Origin: an uncultured Clostridia bacterium
GTDB lineage: Bacteria > Bacillota > Clostridia > Oscillospirales > Ruminococcaceae
Length of the DNA stretch: 8,915 nucleotides
Assembly: GCA_947385505.1 (NCBI GenBank)
Contig: CANDLP010000071.1
Coordinates: forward strand, 1-8,915
Reading direction: 5' to 3'
The translations under genes and the position numbers were made by a program. The notes beneath the pieces were generated by a model that saw nothing but the letters and a program-made list of their open reading frames with translations, searched no databases and was not told the origin of the DNA. Shown one piece after another: positions 1-6,336 of the stretch; position 1 is the first letter of the stretch; each line of letters begins with the position of its first letter.

Positions 1-20
1 AATTAGTATTAAAAATTGTC

Positions 21-2381
21 CTATTCGTTGTTTGAAATTTCCGCCGAAGATATTTTCCTTAAGCCCTGCGCCGAAATAAACGCCGCCAAAGACGTTGCCG
101 CCAATACTATAACGGGATAGACAATATATACCTCGATCCCGCGAATCTCATACTCTATACTGTACGCCCCCATCATACGGAATATGGGAGTAATTATCAG
201 CGAGGACAGCGGGGAGGAAATCAGCGCGCCCGTAAGCACCGAAACAATAAGAACTATCCCGATTCGCAGTGTCTGCCATACTGTAAGAGAGGCGCTGTTG
301 AAACCTATGGCCTTCATAAGCGCAATATCCCCCTTTTCCTTGACAATAAAGCTTTTAACCATAAGCACCGCCACCAGAACGTTTATTCCAATAATTATGC
401 TTAAAATAAGAGTTTTTACATTGTCAAGCTGCCCCGCTATATCGCCGCCTATCATATAGCCTATATATTCGCCGGGCGTAAAAACCGTCGAGTCGGGATA
501 AAGCGTTTTAATAAGCTCCTTTCGTTCCTCAAGAGCCGAACTGTCGGGATTGTCCTCATAATTTATCTGAATGCCGAAGCATCCCGCCGCATAGTTGTAA
601 TCCAGCTCCGTATCCTGATGAAACCTTACCCCTTCGCCCAGATTGTTCATGCTTTGAGTTATGGCGGTAACGATATAGTTATCCGATTGTTCTCCCACCT
701 TTATCTCTACCCGATCGCCGATATCCGCGCCGATACGTTCCGCCGTAAGGTATGTCAAAGCAACCTCGTTAACGTTTTGCGGCGGCGTTCCGTAAAGATA
801 AGCGTATTTATCCGCCGTAACCCCGCCCCGCCCCTGAAAGGAAATGGAATTGGTAAGAGAATCGCCCTTGCTGAGAGTGCTTCGAAACATTATTTCCTGA
901 AAAACCTCCGCGTTTATGCCGTGTTCGTTAAACCTTTCCCTTAAATCCGAAAATTGCTTTTCTATTTTGGCATTATTGTCCTCGCTGGGATTAAAAAGAA
1001 GCTCCGTTGAAATGATGTGATCGCTTTCAATCATATTGAAAGTGGTTATAAGTTTATCGGAACGAAGAGTATTTACGGTGTTAACGGGAATTATTACCAG
1101 AAGCGTTCCCAAAACAAAGATAATTATCATTGAAGCATAGCTTTTTAAGCCGCTCAGAATGTCGTTCAGCGCCATAAATAAAACCGTGGGGATATTCGGC
1201 ATATGCGGCCCGCTCAGCCGCAAAAGTCCCTTTTTCCCGAAACGCTCTCCCGTTTCTCCGCTTCGTATTGCGTCCAAAGGCGAAAACCTTCGTATTCTTC
1301 GGGTACAGAAATAACTGAAAAACACCACCGCCACACACGCAAGAACAGCCGCCGCTATATTTATAAAAAAGTTATCCTCTTCCGAAACAATAATCTTGTC
1401 CGATATTCCGCTTAACAGTGTTTTGCCGAAGGGAAAGCTTAAACCCAGCCCAATTGCCGTTCCTATAACGGAAACCGCCAGATATTTTATGATATACAGC
1501 TCTCTTATAGCGCTGTTTTTTATGCCGATAGCCTTCATAACCCCTATCTCGCGGTATTCCTCGGTAACGGTGAAATTTATAATAAACCTGAGTATAACCA
1601 TGGAAATCAGTATCAGACAAAAGCTGACCGCCAAAAGGATTCCCGCAATAAGCACGTCCATAATGTAGCTCATCTTTATCATGGCTTTGTCCACCGCCAT
1701 TACGGTGTTAAGACCGAGCTTGTTGAATTTATTAAGGTAATCTGCGTCCTTTGTGTTTACCTCCACCGAGAAGAGAACCTCGTCGTTATTTGAATCAAAC
1801 AGCTTTAAGTCGTTTTCGCTTATAACACATCTGGTTATTCCCATCATAGGCGCCCCGAAAAGCACGTCTTTGGTATAACCCTTTATCGTAAATTCCTTTT
1901 CGGCTCCGTTCTGAGCTATCCGGATTTTTCCTCCCACGCGGAAATTGTTTTCCTCCGAGTGAAACAATATACCGGTAAGGTATATTTCGCCGTCGTTAAC
2001 ATGAGTTATCTCAATATTATCCTTGTCAAAAATTTTTATTCCGCCTAATGAGGACAAGTTCATGATATTGGTATACTCAATTTTTTCTCCCTCCGATGTC
2101 ATATTGGCGGGATCTACCTGAATAAGGCGGGAAACGTTGTAGTTATAGCCGTTTTCCTCCGCCATCTCTTTAAATTTTTCTATGTCCGAGCCGATCATGG
2201 AAGCGAACCAGTAATCGGGGACTCCCGCCTTATCGAAATAACTGTCCAGCGCGCCGCTTACCGTGATTAAGTTATTGGCGCTGCTTGCTATAAACGTCGC
2301 CGCTAAGGTCACAAAAATCAGGAGGATTATGTTCATGGTTTTCTTTCGCTTTAAATCTTTTTTAAGTATTGCTAAATACAT
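21..2381 (-). CDS. FtsX/MacB-type ABC transporter permease, duplicated FtsX domain
   Basis: This is a 786-residue integral membrane protein of the FtsX-like ABC permease superfamily. By family knowledge it works with a separate cytoplasmic ATPase to export or extract a substrate (peptide, lipid or antibiotic). A basic N-terminus precedes TM1 at about 16-36. Three TMs lie at about 242-358 and enclose the coupling motif EYREIGVMKAIG at about 275. Another TM lies at about 400-425, and three more at about 660-775 enclose a second copy, EKGDIALMKAIG, at about 682. Two large soluble domains (about 37-240 and 430-655) should be extracytoplasmic. The two-half layout resembles MacB/YtrF-like permeases that carry both halves in one chain. 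The start is supported by an AGGAAAGGA ribosome site upstream of the ATG, and the stop is TAG at 21-23. No ATP-binding gene is present; it may lie beyond the left edge. The substrate cannot be inferred. Confidence 0.93.
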   Translation of the reverse strand: MYLAILKKDLKRKKTMNIILLIFVTLAATFIASSANNLITVSGALDSYFDKAGVPDYWFASMIGSDIEKFKEMAEENGYNYNVSRLIQVDPANMTSEGEKIEYTNIMNLSSLGGIKIFDKDNIEITHVNDGEIYLTGILFHSEENNFRVGGKIRIAQNGAEKEFTIKGYTKDVLFGAPMMGITRCVISENDLKLFDSNNDEVLFSVEVNTKDADYLNKFNKLGLNTVMAVDKAMIKMSYIMDVLIAGILLAVSFCLILISMVILRFIINFTVTEEYREIGVMKAIGIKNSAIRELYIIKYLAVSVIGTAIGLGLSFPFGKTLLSGISDKIIVSEEDNFFINIAAAVLACVAVVFFSYFCTRRIRRFSPLDAIRSGETGERFGKKGLLRLSGPHMPNIPTVLFMALNDILSGLKSYASMIIIFVLGTLLVIIPVNTVNTLRSDKLITTFNMIESDHIISTELLFNPSEDNNAKIEKQFSDLRERFNEHGINAEVFQEIMFRSTLSKGDSLTNSISFQGRGGVTADKYAYLYGTPPQNVNEVALTYLTAERIGADIGDRVEIKVGEQSDNYIVTAITQSMNNLGEGVRFHQDTELDYNYAAGCFGIQINYEDNPDSSALEERKELIKTLYPDSTVFTPGEYIGYMIGGDIAGQLDNVKTLILSIIIGINVLVAVLMVKSFIVKEKGDIALMKAIGFNSASLTVWQTLRIGIVLIVSVLTGALISSPLSSLIITPIFRMMGAYSIEYEIRGIEVYIVYPVIVLAATSLAAFISAQGLRKISSAEISNNE

Positions 2382-2420
2382 TTTTAAATGTTCCTTTCCT
2401 CTTTTTCCCGTTGTGGCTTC

Positions 2421-2449
2421 ATTATAGCATATTAAATATTAAATAATCC
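2421..2449 (-). promoter_or_regulatory. Extended -10 promoter of the ABC permease gene
   Basis: Reading the minus strand, TATAAT (2421-2426) is preceded by TGC (2427-2429), giving an extended -10 of the TGnTATAAT form. Seventeen bases further upstream the hexamer is GGATTA (2444-2449), a poor -35, which fits reliance on the extended -10. The predicted start is near 2414, giving a leader of about 33 bases. The weak -35 directly abuts the end of the palindromic element at 2450-2615. Confidence 0.7.
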
Positions 2450-2615
2450 TTAAGTGAACCTCTAAAAACCCCTTGTGAGCAAAAACGAACATAGCACGCC
2501 GCCTACTTCGTCAACCCGTCTCGACGGGCGACAGCCCGCCTTCGCCGGTTTTCCTCGTATCCGGCGCACCCTGTTCGTTTTTGCTTTTCACAGGGGTTTT
2601 TAGAGGCTCACTTAA
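2450..2615. repeat. 166-bp palindromic, MITE-like element with ~40-bp inverted arms
   Basis: The left arm (2450-2490) and right arm (2573-2615) are near-perfect inverted copies. They differ by one substitution near the tip and small indels around the GTGA segment. The outermost bases of both arms are TTAA, which could be a target duplication or part of the terminal repeat. The 82-base core (2491-2572) is far more GC-rich than the arms and contains perfect inverted repeats: CGCCGG/CCGGCG at 2543-2548 and 2561-2566, and two mutually exclusive hairpins, 2515-2519 with 2524-2528, and 2525-2529 with 2534-2538. No meaningful ORF is present. The architecture is that of a non-autonomous palindromic repeat or MITE. 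The family is not recognised, and a structured RNA is the alternative. Confidence 0.75.
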
Positions 2616-2621
2616 TTTTTC

Positions 2622-2655
2622 AAAAAATCCCGCACAGCCAAAGCCGCACGGGATT
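2622..2655 (-). terminator. Rho-independent terminator of the GH51-DUF6171-Nudix operon
   Basis: On the minus strand a 13-bp stem (AATCCCGTGCGGC pairing with GCTGTGCGGGATT, loop TTTG, 2626-2655) is followed by six T residues (2622-2627). It lies about ten bases past the Nudix stop. Three of the pairs are G-U in the minus-strand RNA and become mismatches on the plus strand, which shows it acts for leftward transcripts. Confidence 0.92.
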
Positions 2656-2665
2656 CTTTTAAAAA

Positions 2666-3193
2666 TCAGATATCAATAGAAATTTTCCCCTCTTTAATCT
2701 GTTCCAAAGCGTAATCTAAAATAACCTTTTCCCTTTTCAGCATAAACCTCATACTATACTCCCCGCACATCTCCAAGGATTTATCCATAACCGCCGCCGC
2801 GTCCTGAAGACTCATCCAACTGACGGAAAAATCCGATTTACGGTCGTTCTGGCTTTTTTTACATTCCCCCTCTGTCCTCGCGATAAAGGCGTAAGAAATA
2901 TGACAGAAATTGGAACGGCTCTTGTGCTCCTCCACAATGCCCAAAGGCGCTATAATTTTACACTCGTAGCCGATTTCCTCCAATACCTGCCGCATAAACG
3001 CGTCGCTCTCCCTTTCGCCTAAGTCTATACCGCCGCCGGGGAGCTTATAAAAGCCGTTGGGACCCGTAAGGATCATTCCCGCCATATTTTCATTATTCAG
3101 AATGATACCTCGTGAACCGTATCTGGAAATGTCGGATAGGATTTTAGGTTCGCCGCCAAAAAAGTCGGCGTCGGTTATAATGGATTTCAGCAT
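2666..3193 (-). CDS. Nudix hydrolase family protein with an E-to-Q change in the Nudix box
   Basis: This 175-residue protein is predicted to be cytoplasmic and to hydrolyse a nucleoside diphosphate linked to another group X; the substrate is unknown. The Nudix box covers residues 54-76 and matches Gx5Ex7REUxEExGU as G54, E60, R68, E72, E73, G75 and Y76. Residue 69, normally Glu in the RE pair, is Gln (codon CAG). Family knowledge assigns the equivalent Glu (MutT E53) to metal binding and catalysis, so activity may be altered. The sequence before the box (YGSRGIIL, then FYKLPGGG) is a normal Nudix fold strand pattern. A strong GGAGGAAAG ribosome site fixes the ATG at 3193, 22 bases after the DUF6171-like gene. 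It is the last gene of the operon, directly before the terminator. Confidence 0.88.
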   Translation of the reverse strand: MLKSIITDADFFGGEPKILSDISRYGSRGIILNNENMAGMILTGPNGFYKLPGGGIDLGERESDAFMRQVLEEIGYECKIIAPLGIVEEHKSRSNFCHISYAFIARTEGECKKSQNDRKSDFSVSWMSLQDAAAVMDKSLEMCGEYSMRFMLKREKVILDYALEQIKEGKISIDI

Positions 3194-3215
3194 CTATTTT
3201 CTTTCCTCCAAATAA

Positions 3216-3467
3216 TTACCAATATTTATTTTCGGAAGGACAGCAGTTATTTTTTACCGCCGCCCTCATTTCAACATAACAGCCGCATTTAAGGCAAACG
3301 CCGTTTTGCAGCTTTCCGCATTTTGCGCAAATCGAAAGCCTTTCGCCATAGGTCTTTTCGTCCGCTCTCACATTGTCGTCAAGACCGCTTATATATTCGC
3401 GTATATTTTCCAGCAGCTCTTTTTCGTCCGTTTCGGCCAACAGACAGCGGCAGGGCTTTTTCATCAT
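3216..3467 (-). CDS. DUF6171-like small cysteine-rich protein (putative zinc binding)
   Basis: An 83-residue protein with nine cysteines: C6 and C8 in an N-terminal CRCLL motif, C47-x2-C50, C58-x2-C61-x-C63 and C75-C76 before a C-terminal KYW. The segment NGVCLKCGCYVEMRAA is the hallmark I associate with the Firmicutes family DUF6171, whose function is unknown. The spacing suggests one or two zinc sites, but that is inference. No signal peptide or membrane segment is seen. Its ATG overlaps the GH51 stop codon as ATGA (3464-3467). No good ribosome site precedes it, so translation is probably coupled to the upstream gene. A second ATG follows at once, so the true start may be one codon later. 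Confidence 0.85.
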   Translation of the reverse strand: MMKKPCRCLLAETDEKELLENIREYISGLDDNVRADEKTYGERLSICAKCGKLQNGVCLKCGCYVEMRAAVKNNCCPSENKYW

Positions 3468-4930
3468 ATAATCGTAAATGCGGCAACGGAACTCTTCGGG
3501 AGTTTTATTCTGAGCTTGCTGCCGTTAAAGGCGTATCCCTCGAATTTTTTGGGAACAATTATCTCGCCTTGGTTAAAGGTATTATGCTCGTGAATATCGT
3601 CAGCCGCAAGTATTTCCGCCTTTATCTTGGAGGGAACAAAATCTCCGAAGCTTACCTCGATCTCTTCCTCGTCCGTAAGATGTGCGTTGGTTACGGTAAA
3701 GGATACCGTATCGTCCTTTACGGAAGCGGAACAGCTGAGGGTGGGAACTCCGTCCTTATCCGAGCTGTCGCCGCTTACAAACAGTCTTTCGCCCTCCATA
3801 TGGCGGCGGTACATATCGAATACATAATAAGTAGGCGTTCTTATCATCTTATCGCCTTCGGTAAGGATCACCGACTGTAAAACGTTGACCGCCTGCGCTA
3901 TATTTGCCATAACTATCCTGTCACTGTGCTTGATAAAGATATCAAAGTTAAAGGCGGCGGTCACGGCGTCGCGCATGGTGTTCTGCTGATACAAAAATCC
4001 GGGATTCGTGCCCTTTTCCACATCGAACCAGTTGCCCCACTCGTCCACAATAAGACCGATCTCATGCTTAGGGTCATAAGCGGACATAATATCAAGGTGA
4101 CGGGTTATCATATCATCTATTTTAACCGCATTTTTAACGGTATTGTAATATTCCTCATCGGTAAATTCTACCGCGTCGCCCTTTTTCGCCCAATTATCGG
4201 TGGGAATCGTATAATAATGAAGGCTTATCGCTTTGGTATGCCACGGCTTCAGCGTCTTCATTATCTCTTCCGTCCAGTTGTAATCGTCGGAGTTGGGACC
4301 GCACGCCACCTTATAAAGCTCGTTTCCGTCGTAATTGCGGCAATAGGTCTGATACTGTCTGTAAAGATCGGCGTAATACTGAGGTCTCATATTTCCGCCG
4401 CAGCCCCAGCTTTCGTTGCCGATACCCAGATATTTTAATTTCCAAGGCTTTTCTCTTCCGTTCTTTTTTCTTAGCTCGGACATGGGGGAAAGACCGCCGA
4501 AGGTTATGTATTCGATCCACTGGGACAGCTCCTGAACCGTACCGGAGCCAAGATTTCCCGCTATATAAGGCTCGCAGCCGATAAGCTCGCAAAGGTCGAA
4601 AAATTCATGTGTTCCGAAGCTGTTGTCCTCGGTGACTCCGCCCCAGTGGGTGTTTATCATTTTTTTTCGGGTGGTTTTTTTGCCGATGCCGTCCATCCAA
4701 TGGTATTCATCGGCGAAACAGCCGCCCGGCCAGCGGAGAACCGGCACCTCCAACGCTTTCAGCGCGTCGGCAACATCGTTTCTTATGCCTTTTGTATTGG
4801 GGATAGAGGAGTTTTCCCCTACGTAGATTCCTTCGTAGATACAGCGCCCCAAGTGTTCGGAAAAATGTCCGAAGATATTTTTGTTGATACGGGACAGTTT
4901 GACGTTTGTGTTGACGGAAATGTTTTTCAT
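3464..4930 (-). CDS. abfA: Intracellular alpha-L-arabinofuranosidase, family GH51
   Basis: This enzyme removes terminal alpha-L-arabinofuranosyl groups from arabino- or arabinoxylo-oligosaccharides (EC 3.2.1.55). At 488 residues it is close to the usual length of about 500. The N-terminal strand with IFGHFSEHLGRCIYEGIYV (19-37), the RWPGGCFADEYHW segment (66-78) and NTHWGG (93-98) are typical of GH51. E173 in GIGNESWGCGGN is the expected acid/base, and E297 in IVDEWGNWF the expected nucleophile of this retaining TIM-barrel enzyme. Residues from about 380 onward form the C-terminal beta-sandwich. There is no signal peptide, so it acts on imported oligosaccharides in the cytoplasm. A GAAGGA ribosome site (4940-4945) supports the start. 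It is the first gene of a three-gene operon. Lysine codons around residues 84-90 create A7 and A8 runs. Confidence 0.96.
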   Translation of the reverse strand: MKNISVNTNVKLSRINKNIFGHFSEHLGRCIYEGIYVGENSSIPNTKGIRNDVADALKALEVPVLRWPGGCFADEYHWMDGIGKKTTRKKMINTHWGGVTEDNSFGTHEFFDLCELIGCEPYIAGNLGSGTVQELSQWIEYITFGGLSPMSELRKKNGREKPWKLKYLGIGNESWGCGGNMRPQYYADLYRQYQTYCRNYDGNELYKVACGPNSDDYNWTEEIMKTLKPWHTKAISLHYYTIPTDNWAKKGDAVEFTDEEYYNTVKNAVKIDDMITRHLDIMSAYDPKHEIGLIVDEWGNWFDVEKGTNPGFLYQQNTMRDAVTAAFNFDIFIKHSDRIVMANIAQAVNVLQSVILTEGDKMIRTPTYYVFDMYRRHMEGERLFVSGDSSDKDGVPTLSCSASVKDDTVSFTVTNAHLTDEEEIEVSFGDFVPSKIKAEILAADDIHEHNTFNQGEIIVPKKFEGYAFNGSKLRIKLPKSSVAAFTII

Positions 4931-4939
4931 TTTTTATGA

Positions 4940-4980
4940 TCCTTCCTTTCATACGAAGGAGAACTGAGCAACCCCTTCGT
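4940..4980 (-). promoter_or_regulatory. abfA leader hairpin that may compete with ribosome-site sequestration
   Basis: In the minus-strand transcript ACGAAGG (4974-4980) can pair with CCTTCGT (4953-4959), leaving a 14-base loop. The downstream arm contains TCCTTC (4955-4960), which is also fully complementary to the ribosome site GAAGGA (4940-4945) across a 9-base loop. The two pairings exclude each other, so a switch in translation start is conceivable. The stems are short and purine-rich, so chance is a serious alternative. Confidence 0.35.
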
Positions 4981-5032
4981 TTTATAAATTTTTAGGTTAA
5001 CTCCGAATTTTTAATATTTTTTTCTACGAACA

Positions 5033-5061
5033 ATTATAGTAAATTTCTATTCAAAAATCAA
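5033..5061 (-). promoter_or_regulatory. Sigma-A promoter of the abfA-DUF6171-Nudix operon
   Basis: On the minus strand TTGATT (5056-5061) and a consensus TATAAT (5033-5038) are separated by exactly 17 bases. The predicted start is near 5026, giving a leader of about 95 bases before the ATG at 4930. Confidence 0.82.
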
Positions 5062-5100
5062 CACCTTTATAGAAAAAATCACAAAATTTTTACGGCTGTA

Positions 5101-5129
5101 TTTACAAAAGGCTTAATATATGGTAAAAT
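5101..5129 (+). promoter_or_regulatory. Sigma-A promoter of the ilvE-glyQS group
   Basis: TTTACA (5101-5106) and TAAAAT (5124-5129) are separated by exactly 17 bases, one mismatch from consensus each. The predicted start is near 5136, about 97 bases before the ilvE ATG. Confidence 0.78.
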
Positions 5130-5232
5130 AATGCTGTAACGCTGTCTAATCTGTTTTGATCAAAGGAACCATAAAAAGTAAATAACCGCTTTATAACGGC
5201 GAATAAAAATAAAACTGAAAGAAGGAAAAATT

Positions 5233-6297
5233 ATGGAAATCACGATCCAAAAAACCGCCGCCCCCAAACAAAAGCCGGATCAGACCAAATTGGGATTCGG
5301 AAACTATTTTACAGATCATATGTTTATTATGAATTACGACGAAGGTCAGGGATGGCACGACCCCCGCATCGTTCCCTACGGTCCCTTCGCTTTAGACCCT
5401 GCTTCAATGGTGCTCCATTATGCCCAGGAAATTTTTGAGGGACTTAAGGCTTACCGCACCGACGAGGGAAAAATACAGCTCTTCCGCCCCGAAAAGAATA
5501 TGGCGAGACTTAATCTGTCCTGCGACCGTCTCTGTATCCCCAAGATTGATGAGGAATTCGCGGTAAAGGCTATTAAAACATTGGTAAAGATCGACGAAGA
5601 CTGGATTCCCACCGCCGAGGGAACCTCACTGTATATCCGCCCCTTTATTTTCGCCGTTGATCCCCATGTGGGCGTGCATGCCGCAAAGCACCTTATCTTC
5701 TCCATCATATTGTCTCCGGTAGGCGCATATTATCCCAACGGGATCGAACCCGTTAAAATTTTTGTGGAAGAAAAATATGTCCGCGCAGTAGTGGGCGGCA
5801 CCGGCTTTACCAAGGCGGGCGCAAACTACGCCATTTCCCTTAAGGGACAGGAGGAGGCGGAAAAGCAGGGGTATGTCCAGACTCTCTGGCTTGACGGCGT
5901 TGAAAGAAAATACGTTGAAGAGGTAGGCTCTATGAACGTATTCTTTATTATCGGCGACGAAGTGGTTACCCCCGCTCTTGCCGGCTCCATTTTAGGCGGA
6001 ATCACCAGAATGTCCATTATTGAGCTGCTCCGCTCAAAGGGCTATACCGTTAATGAGCGCAAGCTTGCTATCGACGAGCTCGTGGAAGCGCATAAGGCGG
6101 GCAAGTTAAAGGAAGCCTTCGGAACGGGCACCGCGGCGGTCATATCTCCCATAGGAGAGCTTAAATACCGTGACACGGTAATGAAAATAAACGACGGCAA
6201 AATCGGTGAAACAAGCCAAATGCTATATGACACATTGACGGGCATACAGTGGGGCAGAATTCCCGACACTATGGGCTGGGTTCAGACTGTTGAATGA
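5233..6297 (+). CDS. ilvE: Branched-chain amino acid aminotransferase (class IV PLP enzyme)
   Basis: This enzyme moves the amino group between leucine, isoleucine or valine and 2-oxoglutarate (EC 2.6.1.42), as the last biosynthetic or first degradative step. It is predicted to be a cytoplasmic homodimer of 354 residues. The EIFEGLKAYR segment, the FRPEKNMARLN block and K194 in GGTGFTKAGANYA, the expected Schiff-base lysine for PLP, mark the longer (mammalian-like, class II) BCAT subgroup rather than the shorter E. coli IlvE type. EEVGSMN (229-235) and GTGTAAVISP (297-306) fit the cofactor-binding loops. The ribosome site GAAGGA (5221-5226) lies six bases before the ATG, and the stop is TGA. 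It leads the plus-strand group, and glyQS follows after 39 bases without a terminator. No T-box was seen in the leader. Confidence 0.95.
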   Translation: MEITIQKTAAPKQKPDQTKLGFGNYFTDHMFIMNYDEGQGWHDPRIVPYGPFALDPASMVLHYAQEIFEGLKAYRTDEGKIQLFRPEKNMARLNLSCDRLCIPKIDEEFAVKAIKTLVKIDEDWIPTAEGTSLYIRPFIFAVDPHVGVHAAKHLIFSIILSPVGAYYPNGIEPVKIFVEEKYVRAVVGGTGFTKAGANYAISLKGQEEAEKQGYVQTLWLDGVERKYVEEVGSMNVFFIIGDEVVTPALAGSILGGITRMSIIELLRSKGYTVNERKLAIDELVEAHKAGKLKEAFGTGTAAVISPIGELKYRDTVMKINDGKIGETSQMLYDTLTGIQWGRIPDTMGWVQTVE

Positions 6298-6336
6298 TTA
6301 CTGTTAAAATATCATAAGAAAGGGATAACCATAAAA

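Larger units (their letters stand above)
4931..5232. other. Divergent intergenic control region between abfA and ilvE
   Basis: These 302 non-coding bases are AT-rich and hold two outward-facing sigma-A-type promoters, roughly back to back, with leaders of about 95 bases each. The abfA leader carries an inverted repeat (4953-4959 with 4974-4980). The ilvE leader carries a perfect 10-base palindrome, TTTGATCAAA (5155-5164), about 20-30 bases past the predicted start, which may or may not be an operator. I see no T-box consensus, CodY-like box or long terminator-type hairpin here. Confidence 0.7.

Noticed and set aside
618..944. 108-residue plus-strand open frame opposite the ABC permease
   Set aside because: It is a shadow frame inside a clear permease gene, with no ribosome site or domain.
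2450..2615. CRISPR array or integron site
   Set aside because: There are only two arms in inverted orientation around a single core. No direct repeats with spacers and no cas or integrase gene are present.
3323..4438. Plus-strand open frames of 170-185 residues opposite the abfA gene
   Set aside because: They lie mostly opposite the well-supported GH51 and DUF6171 genes, show no family motif and lack start signals.
5130..5232. T-box or other known riboswitch before ilvE
   Set aside because: No T-box consensus sequence, specifier hairpin or terminator/antiterminator pair is visible, and the leader is only about 97 bases.
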